From positions 62,001-126,000 of the forward strand of contig CAXATO010000001.1 in assembly GCA_963972255.1 (NCBI GenBank): a DNA stretch of 64,000 nt, read 5' to 3'. The DNA comes from UBA1479 sp002706405 (GTDB taxonomy: Bacteria; Pseudomonadota; Alphaproteobacteria; Rhodospirillales; Casp-alpha2). Under the pieces are notes generated by a model that saw only the letters and a program-made list of their open reading frames with translations, had not been told where the DNA came from and made no database searches. Position numbers and translations under genes: made by a program. Numbering within the stretch: position 1 is the first letter of the stretch; each line of letters starts with the position of its first letter. Positions 51,525-60,798 of this stretch are shown piece by piece.

Positions 51525-51550
51525 GGGGGCGGCTGATGCCGCCCCTTCGT
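51525..51550 (+). terminator. Terminator-like hairpin after the FAH gene
   Basis: GGGGCGGC pairs with GCCGCCCC around TGAT, with a weak T-rich stretch after. Confidence 0.5.
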
Positions 51551-51623
51551 CTGTCACAGGGCGGTGTTCGGGGGTATGATTGAACGCGATAGGTGAGCCC
51601 GTCGCATGCAGGGGAGACATGCC

Positions 51624-52058
51624 ATGATCGATTTTCGCCCGAAGACGGCTCTTGCCGCTCTGGCCCTGGGGGCCATGCTTTGCGTCGCCGGTCCCGCGGG
51701 TGCGGCGGACGGTCGCATCGGGGTCGAACTCAACAAGCTGGAGCCCCTGGCCAGCGTCTGCCGCGCCTATCTGGTGCTGACCAATAAAACGGGCACGGCG
51801 TTCCGCGACCTGAAGCTGGATCTGGTGATCTTCGATACGGATGGCATCGTCGCCCGCCGCGTGGCGGTGCAGGGGGGGGCGATCCCCGACGGCAAGACCT
51901 CGCTCAAGGTGTTCGACATCGACGGCGTGCAATGCGCCAAGATCAGCCGGCTTCTGCTGAACGGCGTCATGACCTGCGAGGCGGAGGACGGCAGGCGCGA
52001 CGGCTGTACCGGCCTGATCGACACGACTTCGCGCACCGCGGCTCCCCTGATCAAGTGA
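51624..52058 (+). CDS. Small secreted protein of unknown function
   Basis: The product is 144 aa. It has a signal peptide (MIDFRPKTALAAL..., cleavage near AGAA) and a compact beta-rich domain with four Cys that could form two disulfides. Motifs are CRAYLVLTNKTGTAFRDLKL and FDIDGVQCAKI. The start at 51624 follows a GGGGAG. Similar small periplasmic proteins without assigned role are common in Rhodospirillales, so I give no function. Confidence 0.7.
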   Translation: MIDFRPKTALAALALGAMLCVAGPAGAADGRIGVELNKLEPLASVCRAYLVLTNKTGTAFRDLKLDLVIFDTDGIVARRVAVQGGAIPDGKTSLKVFDIDGVQCAKISRLLLNGVMTCEAEDGRRDGCTGLIDTTSRTAAPLIK

Positions 52059-52180
52059 CATCGTCCCGGGGGGGGGCGTGTTTCACCCCACTTTGCAGAA
52101 TTATGCATATCGTCCTTCCGGGGCGGGTGGTGATCCCATAGACTTGGCCGGCGGGTGCTGAGTTTTCGGGAGGATCGACA

Positions 52181-53248
52181 ATGCCCCTTCATCGACGCCA
52201 TCTGCTGGGGGTGCTCGGCGGCTTGCCGTTTGCGGCGATGCCGGGCGTCTTGCGTGCGGCGGGGCGGCGGATCACCGATTCCGCGGGTCGTCCGGTATCC
52301 GTGCCGGATCGGGTCACCAAGGTGTTTCCCGCCGGGCCCCCGGCTTCGATTTTTCTCTACATGATGGCACCGGATCTGTTGGCCGGCTGGTCGCGGGCCC
52401 TGCGCGGCAAGGAACGGGCGGGCGTCGCCGAAACATACCACGGCCTGCCGGAGATCGGGCGCCTGACCGGGCGCGGCGGCAGCGCCAACCTGGAAACCGT
52501 CATGGTCATGAAGCCGGACCTGATCCTGGATTACGGCTCGGTCAAGCCGACGTATATTTCTCTGGCCGACCGGGTGCAGGCGCAGACGGGCATTCCCTAT
52601 GCCCTGATCGACGGACGCTTCGACAATATCGCGAAATCCTTCCTCACCCTGGGCGACCTGATCGGCCGACCGGACCGGGGCCGTGCCTGCGCCGCCAAGG
52701 CCCAGGAAATCATCAATGATCTGGCCGCCGCGCGCGCGGAAATCCCGGCGGCTGAGCGTCCGCGGGTCTATTACGGGCGCGGCGCCGACGGCCTGCAGAC
52801 GGGGGTCAAAGGTTCCATCAACGTGGAACTTTTGCACCATGCCGGGGCGGTCAACGTCGCCGACCAAGCGGGGGAAGGTGGGCTGACCAAGGTCTCGCTC
52901 GAACAGGTCCTGGGCTGGGATCCGGACGTGGTGCTGACCACCGACCCCAATTTCTTCGATCTGATCTGGACCCATGACGTGTGGAAGACGCTGCCGGCGG
53001 TCAAGGCCGGGCGGGTATATCTGTCGCCGACCGTGCCCTGGGGCTGGTTCGACCGTCCGCCCTCGGCCAACCGGCTGATCGGCCTGCACTGGCTGCTTGC
53101 CGTGCTGTATCCCGACCGCTTCCTTCAGGGGCTCGCCGACCGGGCGCGGGATTTCTATTCCTTCTTCTACCATCTTGATCTGGACGCCGACCGCCTGGCC
53201 ATGATCCTGGGTCCGGGCAGCCATCCCGGCAATCCCCGGATACCGTGA
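52181..53248 (+). CDS. Periplasmic substrate-binding protein of an Fe-siderophore/cobalamin-type ABC importer
   Basis: The product is 355 aa. The N-terminus MPLHRRHLLGVLGG is a likely Tat signal. The body is a helical-backbone binding protein (FhuD/BtuF class): GRPVSVPDRVTKVFPA at the start, NLETVMVMKPDLILDYG, and VLGWDPDVVLTTD. Its stop overlaps the permease start by 4 bases. The neighbours (bfd, imelysins) suggest an iron chelate or haem as cargo; cobalamin cannot be excluded. Confidence 0.88.
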   Translation: MPLHRRHLLGVLGGLPFAAMPGVLRAAGRRITDSAGRPVSVPDRVTKVFPAGPPASIFLYMMAPDLLAGWSRALRGKERAGVAETYHGLPEIGRLTGRGGSANLETVMVMKPDLILDYGSVKPTYISLADRVQAQTGIPYALIDGRFDNIAKSFLTLGDLIGRPDRGRACAAKAQEIINDLAAARAEIPAAERPRVYYGRGADGLQTGVKGSINVELLHHAGAVNVADQAGEGGLTKVSLEQVLGWDPDVVLTTDPNFFDLIWTHDVWKTLPAVKAGRVYLSPTVPWGWFDRPPSANRLIGLHWLLAVLYPDRFLQGLADRARDFYSFFYHLDLDADRLAMILGPGSHPGNPRIP

Positions 53249-54285
53249 CCATGGAAACGGCACCGGTAATCTGGGTCCGCCGGGGCGGGCTGGCCGTCCT
53301 GGGCCTGGGCGCGGTCGGGCTTCTGTTTTTCGCCGCCGCCACGGTCGGCCAGTTTCCCGTTTCCTTTGGCGATGTCGCGCGCATTTTGTGGGAAGGCGTC
53401 ACAGGCCTGCCCCAGGACGTGTCGGATCGGGCCCGCGCCGTGGTCATGGACATCCGCGTGCCGCGCCTGGCTTCGGCCCTGCTGGTCGGGCTGGCCCTGT
53501 CGGCGGCGGGGGCGACCTATCAGGCCGTGTTCCGCAATCCCCTGGTCGCGCCGGACATCCTGGGCGTGACCTCGGGTGCGGGTCTGGGCGCCGTTCTGGC
53601 GATCTTCCTCAGCCTGCCGGTGGCGGCGATCCAGGGCATGGCCTTTGTATTCGGCCTGGGGGCGGTGACGCTGGTGTACGCCGTTTCCCGTGCCGTGAAG
53701 GGCGCCCACGACCCGATCCTGGTCCTCGTCCTGGCCGGGGTGGTCATCGGCGCGGTCATGGGGGCGGGGATCGCGGTGCTGACCTATCTCGCCGATCCTT
53801 ATGACCAGTTGCCGGCGATTACGTTCTGGCTCATGGGCTCGCTTGCGGGCGTGACGTTTTCCGACCTGGGCAATGCCTGGCCTGCCGTGGCCTTGGGTTT
53901 GGGGCCGCTGTTCTTTCTGCGCTGGCGGGTCAATCTGATGTCGCTCGGCGATGATGAGGCGCGGGCGCTGGGCGTGGATACGGAACGCCTGCGTCTGCTT
54001 TTGGTGATCTGTGCGACCCTGGCGACCTCTTCCGTCGTGGCGATCGCCGGCACCATCGGCTGGGTCGGCCTGATTATTCCGCATATGGCGCGGTTCGTGG
54101 TCGGGCCGGAATTCTCGCGCCTGCTGCCGGCGACGATCCTGATGGGGTCCGTCTATCTGTTGGGCGTCGATACCATCGCACGCGCCGCGACGACCGTGGA
54201 AATCCCCCTGGGTGTGCTCAACGCCTTCGTTGGCGCGCCCCTGTTTCTCTGGGTGCTGGCCCGGGCAAGGCTGTCATGGCGCTAG
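53245..54285 (+). CDS. FecCD-type ABC permease
   Basis: The product is 346 aa. About nine to ten TM segments follow the FecCD pattern. Typical stretches are DIRVPRLASALLVGLALSAA, GATYQAVFRNPLVAPDILGV, GSLAGVTFSDL and GTIGWVGLIIPHMAR. It overlaps both neighbours (4 bases upstream, 10 bases downstream), so the three subunits are co-translated. Confidence 0.94.
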   Translation: MTMETAPVIWVRRGGLAVLGLGAVGLLFFAAATVGQFPVSFGDVARILWEGVTGLPQDVSDRARAVVMDIRVPRLASALLVGLALSAAGATYQAVFRNPLVAPDILGVTSGAGLGAVLAIFLSLPVAAIQGMAFVFGLGAVTLVYAVSRAVKGAHDPILVLVLAGVVIGAVMGAGIAVLTYLADPYDQLPAITFWLMGSLAGVTFSDLGNAWPAVALGLGPLFFLRWRVNLMSLGDDEARALGVDTERLRLLLVICATLATSSVVAIAGTIGWVGLIIPHMARFVVGPEFSRLLPATILMGSVYLLGVDTIARAATTVEIPLGVLNAFVGAPLFLWVLARARLSWR

Positions 54286-55076
54286 AAATCGAAACCCGGG
54301 CCCTCGCCACCGGCTACCCGAACCATCCCGTGGGCCGGGACATGAACCTGACCATCGCGGGCGGGCGGGTGACGGCGCTGCTCGGCCCCAACGGCTGCGG
54401 TAAGACGACCCTGTTTCGGACCTTGCTGGGCCTGCTCAAACCCCAGGGCGGGCAAATCCTGATCGGCGGCGACGACCTTGCCCGGCTGTCCCGAGGCGAG
54501 GTCGCCAAGCGCGCCGCCTACGTGCCGCAGGTGGTCGAGGGCTATTTCCCATTCACCGTCCTGGATGTCGTGCTTATGGGCCGGGCACCCCATCTCGGCG
54601 CGTTCTCTGCTCCCGGGGCCGAGGACCGGCGGATCGCCCAAGGGGCGTTGGATGAACTGCGCATCACGGATCTGGCCCGGCGGCCCTTCACCGCGATCAG
54701 CGGCGGACAGCGGCAGTTGGTCCTGATTGCCCGAGCACTGGCCCAACAGGCTCCGGTGATCTTCATGGACGAACCTACGGCAAGTCTGGATTTCGCCAAT
54801 CAGTTTCATGTCCTCGACTGTGTGCGGCGGCTGGCCGGAGCGGGGCGGACGATTGTCGTATCGTCCCATCATCCGGACCATGCGCTGCGCTTTGCCGACC
54901 GGGCCGTGCTGATGAAGGCGGGCGGCATTCTGGCGGAAGGCCCGACGGCGCAGGTGCTGACCGGTCCGGCGCTCAGCGACGTCTACGGCATGCCCGTACG
55001 CATTGCCGAGGTTGCGGCCGGCATGGGGGAAGCCGTGTGTGTCTGTGTGCCTGATCCGCACACTTCGGCGGATTAG
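54276..55076 (+). CDS. ABC importer ATPase (FepC/BtuD class)
   Basis: The product is 266 aa. Walker A is LLGPNGCGKTTLFR, the Q-loop lies in AAYVPQVVEG, the signature is ISGGQRQLVLIAR, Walker B is VIFMDEPTASLD, and the H-loop is VSSHHPDHAL. The C-terminus ends in CVCVPDP, an odd Cys pair. It powers uptake by the permease encoded just upstream. Confidence 0.93.
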   Translation: MALEIETRALATGYPNHPVGRDMNLTIAGGRVTALLGPNGCGKTTLFRTLLGLLKPQGGQILIGGDDLARLSRGEVAKRAAYVPQVVEGYFPFTVLDVVLMGRAPHLGAFSAPGAEDRRIAQGALDELRITDLARRPFTAISGGQRQLVLIARALAQQAPVIFMDEPTASLDFANQFHVLDCVRRLAGAGRTIVVSSHHPDHALRFADRAVLMKAGGILAEGPTAQVLTGPALSDVYGMPVRIAEVAAGMGEAVCVCVPDPHTSAD

Positions 55077-55089
55077 GGTCAGCGGAAAT

Positions 55090-55260
55090 TTACGTCAGGT
55101 TGTTGGGATCGTAGGGATTGACGAGGCCCAGCGTCGGCGCGTTCACGGGCGGGCGGTCTTCCACGGCAGCGGCGGCCTTGGGGCGGTCCCGCGTTTCCTT
55201 TGACAGGGCGGTAAATGCCGCGACAACGGCCTTCGGATTGAGGGCCTGCCAGAGGAACAT
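55090..55260 (-). CDS. 56-aa hypothetical protein coupled to bfd
   Basis: The minus-strand frame from ATG at 55260 to TAA at 55090 encodes a protein starting MFLWQALNPKAVVAAFTALS and ending NPYDPNNLT. It begins one base after the bfd stop, so it is probably translated by the same ribosomes. The N-terminal half is a short amphipathic helix and the C-terminal half is Pro/Asn-rich. I do not recognise it. The tight spacing and the codon pattern make it more than a chance frame. Confidence 0.5.
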   Translation of the reverse strand: MFLWQALNPKAVVAAFTALSKETRDRPKAAAAVEDRPPVNAPTLGLVNPYDPNNLT

Positions 55261-55261
55261 G

Positions 55262-55486
55262 TCAGCCAGCCGTCGCCAACGCGGCCGGTGCCGCGAACAA
55301 GGGGGCGTCGTCGGTGGCGGTGTCGCGGCGCGCCTGACAGATCGCTTCGGAAATCTCGCATTCGCATTTGCCGCAGCAGGGTGCGCAATCGAAGTAGGTA
55401 TGCACGTCGTCCCACTTTTCGGCGCCGGAACGCACCGCTTCCTTGACTTCGGTTTCGGTAATTCCGTTGCAATTGCAGACGTACAT
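55262..55486 (-). CDS. bfd: Bacterioferritin-associated ferredoxin
   Basis: The product is 74 aa. It binds a [2Fe-2S] cluster and delivers electrons to bacterioferritin to release stored iron. Cys4, Cys6, Cys38 and Cys41 match the ligands of E. coli Bfd (YVCNCNGIT, CCGKC). The start at 55486 (MYVCNCNG) is the family start; an upstream frame extension crosses the Fur box. The candidate Fur box lies 30-50 bases upstream, as for known bfd genes, so it is probably induced by iron starvation. Confidence 0.93.
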   Translation of the reverse strand: MYVCNCNGITETEVKEAVRSGAEKWDDVHTYFDCAPCCGKCECEISEAICQARRDTATDDAPLFAAPAALATAG

Positions 55487-55516
55487 GGACGTGGTTCCTG
55501 ATGGCGATTTGTTCTT

Positions 55517-55535
55517 GATAATGAGTATCATTCGT
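55517..55535 (-). promoter_or_regulatory. Fur-box candidate upstream of bfd
   Basis: GATAATGAGTATCATTCGT matches the classic GATAATGAT...ATCATTATC form with few changes. A second AT-rich partial repeat (GAATGATTGTCAATATC) follows at 55,541. Confidence 0.7.
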
Positions 55536-55612
55536 TCTGCGAATGATTGTCAATATCGGAATGCCGTTCGAGACTTTCAAGGCCATCTGAGAACATTTTT
55601 TAATTCGGAGCC

Positions 55613-56746
55613 CTACGCATGCCTGTCCGGTACGGCCAACAGGTGATTGTCCCAAGGGGCGCCGTCTGCGGGGGCGGCGGGGGTGGGCAGGGTCGGCCCG
55701 CCGATCAGAAAGGCCCCCATCCCGCTGGTCAGCACGAAACTGCCCTTGGCCGGCCCCGGGGCCAAGCCGCAGCCGTCGGCGATCGCCAGGCTGCCGGACA
55801 GGTCGCCCGTCTGGGTGTTCCAGAACAGCACCCGGTTGCCGCGCGGCGCGCTGACGGCGGCGAGAACGCCGCCCCGATCGACGGCGACGGAGCCGCAATA
55901 ACCGTTGAGCCCCAAGGTCGTTGCTTCGGGCGCTTGCAGGTCCGCGATCCGTCCCGATCCGGGGCGGTGCAGACCGACCAGCGGCAGGCCGTCAAAGGTC
56001 GGTCCCTGGTCCTGGCAGGCAAAGACCACGCGCCCGTCGTCGAAGGCGGCGAGGTGGCGAATGCTCAGCTTGTGGCGGCGGTGGTCGGGATAGCCGATGG
56101 TGTCCTGCAGGTTGCCGGATCGCAGGTCCACGTAGGCCAGGTTCGGGCGCATGGTGCCCAGGTTCAGCTTGGCGCGGCCACTGTCCGGATGGGTCAGAAT
56201 ACCGCCGTTGGCGACGGCGGCGGTCTGGCCATCCGGCATCAGCACCAGTTCGTGGCAGCCGACGCCATGGCTCGGCAGTTCGGCCACGCGTTTGAACCCG
56301 TCGGCGGCGTCATAAACCCCGATGCAGCCGCGCGCGTTGTCGAAATCGTTTTCCGTGGCGAACAGGTGGCGGCCCGTGGGCTCGAACACCGCATGGCCTT
56401 GAAAGTGGCGCCCGGCGGGGGCGTGGAACACCCGGGCAGGGCCGTCACCGTCGATGGCGAAGGCCGCGGCAAAGGTGCCGGGCCGCCGCGCCAAGGCGAC
56501 GGCGGTCTTGCCGTCGGGACGGACAGCGAAGCCATGGCCGCGCGCAGGCAGGTCGACCTGGCGCAGGATGCGGCCGTTGGCATCGGCGACGCAGGCCGCG
56601 AAACGGAAGGGAGCGCTCCGCCCGTCGCCCAACCGCCGCACGCCCAGATAACGCGGGCCGCTTGTGGCCGCCCAGACGCTTGGTGCCGTGAGAAAGACCA
56701 GACCACCGGCGCCAATGCCGAGCAGGGTTCGCCGCGCCATATCCAT
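55613..56746 (-). CDS. DUF1513 protein, iron cluster
   Basis: The product is 377 aa. The N-terminus ARRTLLGIGAGGLVFL is Tat-like with an RR pair. The body is a seven-bladed propeller-like fold with repeated strands (FAVRPDGKTAVALARR, VLMPDGQTAAVANGG, CHELV). DUF1513 proteins are found next to imelysins and di-haem proteins, as here, and are thought to act in periplasmic iron handling; their reaction is not known to me. It starts 2 bases after the upstream imelysin stop. Confidence 0.88.
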   Translation of the reverse strand: MDMARRTLLGIGAGGLVFLTAPSVWAATSGPRYLGVRRLGDGRSAPFRFAACVADANGRILRQVDLPARGHGFAVRPDGKTAVALARRPGTFAAAFAIDGDGPARVFHAPAGRHFQGHAVFEPTGRHLFATENDFDNARGCIGVYDAADGFKRVAELPSHGVGCHELVLMPDGQTAAVANGGILTHPDSGRAKLNLGTMRPNLAYVDLRSGNLQDTIGYPDHRRHKLSIRHLAAFDDGRVVFACQDQGPTFDGLPLVGLHRPGSGRIADLQAPEATTLGLNGYCGSVAVDRGGVLAAVSAPRGNRVLFWNTQTGDLSGSLAIADGCGLAPGPAKGSFVLTSGMGAFLIGGPTLPTPAAPADGAPWDNHLLAVPDRHA

Positions 56747-56748
56747 GA

Positions 56749-57813
56749 TCAGTCTCCGTCCAGGGAATTGAAGCCGAGGATGAGGTCGAGGGCATCGGAC
56801 ACATTGACGACCACCAATTCGTGCAGGTCCTGAATGTCGCTTTTCATCACCTTGAGGCGAAGCGGCCCTTTCTCGGTCTCGAGCACTGCCGCGATGGACG
56901 GGCCCAGATCGCGGGCATACGTGATCAGATAGGCGAACTGATGGCGGATCAGGTCGTCCTCGCCTTTGCCGATATGGGCCCCTTGCGCGGTGGCGAGGCC
57001 GTCGTAGAGGTCTTCGAGGGCGACCAGATTATGGACCACGTTGCGCAGCGACCGTTTGCTCAGCCAGTTTTCCGCCCGGCGGGACCTGGTCTTTCCGTCG
57101 GTGCCCAGGGGCGCACCCAGCTTCAATTCGGCGACGGCACCCAGGCCCGTTGCCAGGTCGTTGAACAGATCCGTCGTAACTCGTTTGGCCGGGCGGCCCG
57201 CCGCAGGATCCTTCATCCAACGCGCTTCCAGGTCAGCGGCGATGGCGTGCAGGTTGACGGCGATGGCCTTGGCCACGGCGCAGGGTGTGACCGGCCCGCC
57301 GCCGGCTTTCAATGCCGCCGCTGCGTCCGTGGCGAACAGCAGGCGTTCCAGCGCCGGGAATCCCTGCACGGCGATGGAGACATGGGCGAAGCTGTCGGGC
57401 TTCAGAGTATTGCCGTTTTTGTTCGCCATCAGGCGCGCCAGGTGCTTGTCGACCAGGCTTTTGCGGTCGGGCCAGAACTTGACGCGGATATGGGTGTCGG
57501 CCGTTGCCGCCGGACCTTGGCGCAGGTGTTCGACTTCCTGCCAGGCATCCAGGGCGCCATGGAAGGCCTCGCGGGCGGCGGCCAATGCGGCCGGCTCTGG
57601 GGCGGGGCACAGGTTCCCGGCGGCGTCGACAAGCGCCGCCGTTTTTTCGCTGAAGGCATGGTAGCGAGGCAGCAGGTGATCCTTGACGATGGCGGCATTG
57701 ATCGCGCCGTAGTCGATGGTGTCGGCGGCACGTGCGGGTGACGCCAGAGTAACGGCCAGCAGAAGGGCGGTCAGGATCGTGGCCGGACGCAGCAGTGGGC
57801 GATGAGCGGTCAT
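56749..57813 (-). CDS. Imelysin-family protein
   Basis: The product is about 354 aa. It has a signal peptide (MTAHRPLLRPATILTAL...ARA) and then two helical halves. The motif region FPALERLLFA replaces the canonical GxHxxE seen in the second imelysin at 59-60 kb, so this copy may be a divergent paralogue. It overlaps the di-haem gene by ATGA. Imelysins are periplasmic or outer-membrane proteins linked to iron uptake; peptidase activity is disputed. Confidence 0.85.
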   Translation of the reverse strand: MTAHRPLLRPATILTALLLAVTLASPARAADTIDYGAINAAIVKDHLLPRYHAFSEKTAALVDAAGNLCPAPEPAALAAAREAFHGALDAWQEVEHLRQGPAATADTHIRVKFWPDRKSLVDKHLARLMANKNGNTLKPDSFAHVSIAVQGFPALERLLFATDAAAALKAGGGPVTPCAVAKAIAVNLHAIAADLEARWMKDPAAGRPAKRVTTDLFNDLATGLGAVAELKLGAPLGTDGKTRSRRAENWLSKRSLRNVVHNLVALEDLYDGLATAQGAHIGKGEDDLIRHQFAYLITYARDLGPSIAAVLETEKGPLRLKVMKSDIQDLHELVVVNVSDALDLILGFNSLDGD

Positions 57814-59318
57814 AATGAATTCAGGAAGGCGAGCAGGGCCTCCCGCTCCTTTGTGGGTAGATTTCGAACGGTTTCCCGCGCGGCCTCGGCTTCGCCGCCG
57901 TGCCACAGGATGGCTTCCAGCAGATTTCGGGCGCGGCCGTCGTGCAGGAAGAACGTGTGGCCGCTGACGACCTTGGTCAAACCAATGCCCCACAGCGGTG
58001 CCGTGCGCCACTCACGGCCGTCGGCCAGGCCTTCGGGGCGGCCGTCGGCCAGGCCGTCGCCCATGTCGTGCAGCAACATATCCGTATAGGGCCAGATCAA
58101 TTGGTGGGAATGTTCGGGCCGCGCGGGGTCCGTGCGGGTCACGAATTTGGGCCGGTGACAGGCGGCGCAGCCGCTGTCGTAGAACACCTTTTTCCCGGCG
58201 AGAACCTGGGGATCATCGACATCGCGCCGTTTGGGCACGGCCAGATTGCGAGCGTAGAAGGTGACCAGGGCGAGAATTTTTTCCGAGGCCTCCATGCCGT
58301 CTGCGGTGGGGTTGTCGGTATCGGGCATGGTGCCGCCGTCGGGCGCCGTGCGGCAGGCGGTCTGTGCCGCCGTGCAGTCGCCCCAATGGGCCGGGACGAT
58401 AGGGTTGGACAGGCCGATGTCGGCGGCGAAGGCGTGGGCTGACTGTTGGCGCACGGTCGGGTCGCCGGCTTTCCAGCCGAACCGGCCGAGGGCCGGTTTG
58501 CCGGCTTCCTTGTCCCACACCCGTTGGACGCGGCCGGAAATGCCGTCGCCGTCGGCATCCTCGGGGTCGGCACTTCGAACGATGTCGGCCTCGTCGATCA
58601 TTTCCAGAAGGCCCAGGCCGATCATCGGCGGCGCGACGCGGGGCGAAACCCGGGTTTGGGGATGCAGGGGGCCGTAGGCCAGATCGGTGATCGTGTAGGC
58701 GGGACGGCGCAGGCGGACCACCGTGCCGTCGCTTAAACTGACCGGCTCCTCGGTATAGGTGATATGCATGCGGCCTTCCGGCTCGATGCCCTGGACCGCG
58801 AAATCTTGTAGCTGGGTGCCGTAGGTCGGCTCGGCGATGACGGGCGCGCGCAGCTCGGCCAGCAGTTTCTTCTGCGCTTCGGTCTCGGGCGGGATCGACA
58901 GGCGCAGGAACATGGACACGGCGCTGTCGTCGGGCCAGTTGGCCCGGGGCGGATGACCGCGTCCGTCCTTCAGATGGCAGCGCTGGCAGGATCGGGCATT
59001 GAACAGCGGGCCCAGGCCGTCGGCGGACCGTGTCGACGCCGGGGAGGACACCCAGAGCCGGCGGAAGAAGCCGTTGCCGACCTTGAAATCCAATTCCTGG
59101 GAAAAAGGCAGATTGGCCGACGAATGGGAAAATGCGTCGGCGTTGACGGCCTTTCGCGAGGTGGCGGCCCCGCCCGACATGGCTTCGTAGGCCTCGGCCT
59201 TGGTGAAGTCCGTGGCCGGCTTGACGACCGCCCGTTCCCTGTCTCCGGACGCAGCGGGGGCGCCGGCGGTCAACACCACCAAGGCGGCAACGCTGGCCCA
59301 GCGGGCGGCCGGTAACAT
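57810..59318 (-). CDS. Di-haem peroxidase-like c-type cytochrome (thiol oxidoreductase)
   Basis: The product is 502 aa. A signal peptide (MLPAARWASVAALVVL) is followed by two haem c motifs, CQRCH and CAACH. This is the DUF1111/di-haem oxidoreductase family. It is exported to the periplasm and could oxidise or reduce iron or thiols; the reaction is unknown. The start at 59318 gives the signal peptide; the longer frame is not supported. It lies between the two imelysin genes as in other iron clusters. Confidence 0.9.
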   Translation of the reverse strand: MLPAARWASVAALVVLTAGAPAASGDRERAVVKPATDFTKAEAYEAMSGGAATSRKAVNADAFSHSSANLPFSQELDFKVGNGFFRRLWVSSPASTRSADGLGPLFNARSCQRCHLKDGRGHPPRANWPDDSAVSMFLRLSIPPETEAQKKLLAELRAPVIAEPTYGTQLQDFAVQGIEPEGRMHITYTEEPVSLSDGTVVRLRRPAYTITDLAYGPLHPQTRVSPRVAPPMIGLGLLEMIDEADIVRSADPEDADGDGISGRVQRVWDKEAGKPALGRFGWKAGDPTVRQQSAHAFAADIGLSNPIVPAHWGDCTAAQTACRTAPDGGTMPDTDNPTADGMEASEKILALVTFYARNLAVPKRRDVDDPQVLAGKKVFYDSGCAACHRPKFVTRTDPARPEHSHQLIWPYTDMLLHDMGDGLADGRPEGLADGREWRTAPLWGIGLTKVVSGHTFFLHDGRARNLLEAILWHGGEAEAARETVRNLPTKEREALLAFLNSL

Positions 59319-59424
59319 CTTGGGCAGGTATCCTTTGTCAGGCGACGGGTGGCCGTCTTCGGCCGGATCGGGGGGGCGGCGGTTTCCGGTGGAGGGCGGA
59401 AACCGCCGCCCGTTCTTCCCCCTG

Positions 59425-60702
59425 CTATTTGAACACGGCGGTCGGATTGTCAAGGCTGTCGGAGCCTTCGAAGGACACGCCGGAAAGGCCCAGCGGCGCC
59501 ATCGCGCTCTCGATCGCCTTGGCCTGGGCGACCAGACCGTCAACCACGTCCTGGATGATCTTGTTTCCGGCGGCATTGCCTTCGCCGATCATCTGGTCAT
59601 AGGCCATGACGCGGCGGTCGGCCGTGTCCTTCATGACCTGCATGCGGGCCAGGGTGACGCCGAGGGCAGTATTGATCTTGGCCGCAAGCTTGGGGTCCTT
59701 GGCGGTGATCAGGTCGGCCAGGCTCGGGCCTTGGACGACGGAGCCGTCGATGCGGGCATAGCGGCCGGCATAGATGGCCATCATGCCGACCTGGTCGAAG
59801 TAGTGGGAATTGTGGGTGTTGTCGGCGAAGCAGTCATGCTCTTCCTCGGGATCGTGGAGCATGAGGCCGAGCTTGATGCGCTCGCCGGCCAGCTCGCCAT
59901 AGGACAGGCTGCCCAGACCCTTGATGATGGTGCCGATACCCTTGGCTTTGTCGGCGGTCACGGCGGCGCGCGCCGCCCCGCCGGGTGCCCATTGGGCGAC
60001 CATGTCCTTGAGGTCTGAAATCAGCAGTTCGGTCACCGCCGTCAGGTACTGGGCCCGGCGGTCGCAATTGCCATGGGTGCAGTTCTTGGTGTCGAAGTCC
60101 GTGTGCGGCCGGTTGCCGGCACCGGGGCCGGTGCCGTTAAGGTCCTGTCCCCACAGCAGGAATTCGATGGCGTGATAGCCCGATGCGACATTGGCTTCGA
60201 CGCCGTCGACTTCGTGCAACGTGGTCGCGATCAGATCGGGCGTGATCTTGGACGCGTCGATGGTCTTGCCGCCCAGGCGCAAGGACGGATTGGCGATGAC
60301 GTTGGCGGTGTAGAAGGGATTGTCCTTGGATTCCTTGCCGTAGGACGTGTCGACGTAGTCGATCAGCCCTTCATCGAGCGGCCAGGCATTGACCTTGCCT
60401 TCCCAGTCGTCGACGGCGGCGTTGCCGAAGCGGAAGCCTTCCGTCTGCTGGTAGGGCTGGCGCGCGGCGATCCAGGCGGCGCGGGCGCGCAGCAGCGTCG
60501 CGCGCGAGGGGGCGGCGACCAACTGGGCAATGGTGCCTTGCAGGGTTTCGGCCGTCAGCAGGGCGTCCTCGTACATGGCATGGGCGATGTCGGCATAGGT
60601 GTCGAGTACCTTTGCCGGGTCCGCCGCGCGGACGGGCGTCGCGCCGAACGCCGTGGCCGCCAGCATGCAGCCGACGGCGAATGCGGATGTGAAGCGTTTC
60701 AT
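59425..60702 (-). CDS. Imelysin-family protein with intact GxHxxE
   Basis: The product is 425 aa. It has a signal peptide (MKRFTSAFAVGCMLAATAFG) and the imelysin motif GYHAIEFLLWG. It is the first gene of the leftward run imelysin, di-haem protein, imelysin, DUF1513. Length and motif fit the IrpA/ICMP group that responds to iron limitation. No perfect Fur box is seen in the 96 bases upstream. Confidence 0.92.
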   Translation of the reverse strand: MKRFTSAFAVGCMLAATAFGATPVRAADPAKVLDTYADIAHAMYEDALLTAETLQGTIAQLVAAPSRATLLRARAAWIAARQPYQQTEGFRFGNAAVDDWEGKVNAWPLDEGLIDYVDTSYGKESKDNPFYTANVIANPSLRLGGKTIDASKITPDLIATTLHEVDGVEANVASGYHAIEFLLWGQDLNGTGPGAGNRPHTDFDTKNCTHGNCDRRAQYLTAVTELLISDLKDMVAQWAPGGAARAAVTADKAKGIGTIIKGLGSLSYGELAGERIKLGLMLHDPEEEHDCFADNTHNSHYFDQVGMMAIYAGRYARIDGSVVQGPSLADLITAKDPKLAAKINTALGVTLARMQVMKDTADRRVMAYDQMIGEGNAAGNKIIQDVVDGLVAQAKAIESAMAPLGLSGVSFEGSDSLDNPTAVFK

Positions 60703-60798
60703 CTGGGTCTCCTTTGGTGTGTTGCGTTTCTAAGGCGCCGTGGCGGCTTATTCCCGCAGGGGTTTCGCTAATAAGACGAATGAGATCGCGAAATCAGG

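Noticed and set aside
52094..52107. TGCA-N6-TGCA sequence as a Fur box for the ABC importer
   Set aside because: Too short and lacking the GATAAT/ATTATC core, so it was not listed as a site.
51767..53263. 498-codon minus-strand frame over the binding-protein gene
   Set aside because: Low-complexity antisense translation with no domain; the plus strand carries the Tat signal and the binding-protein fold.
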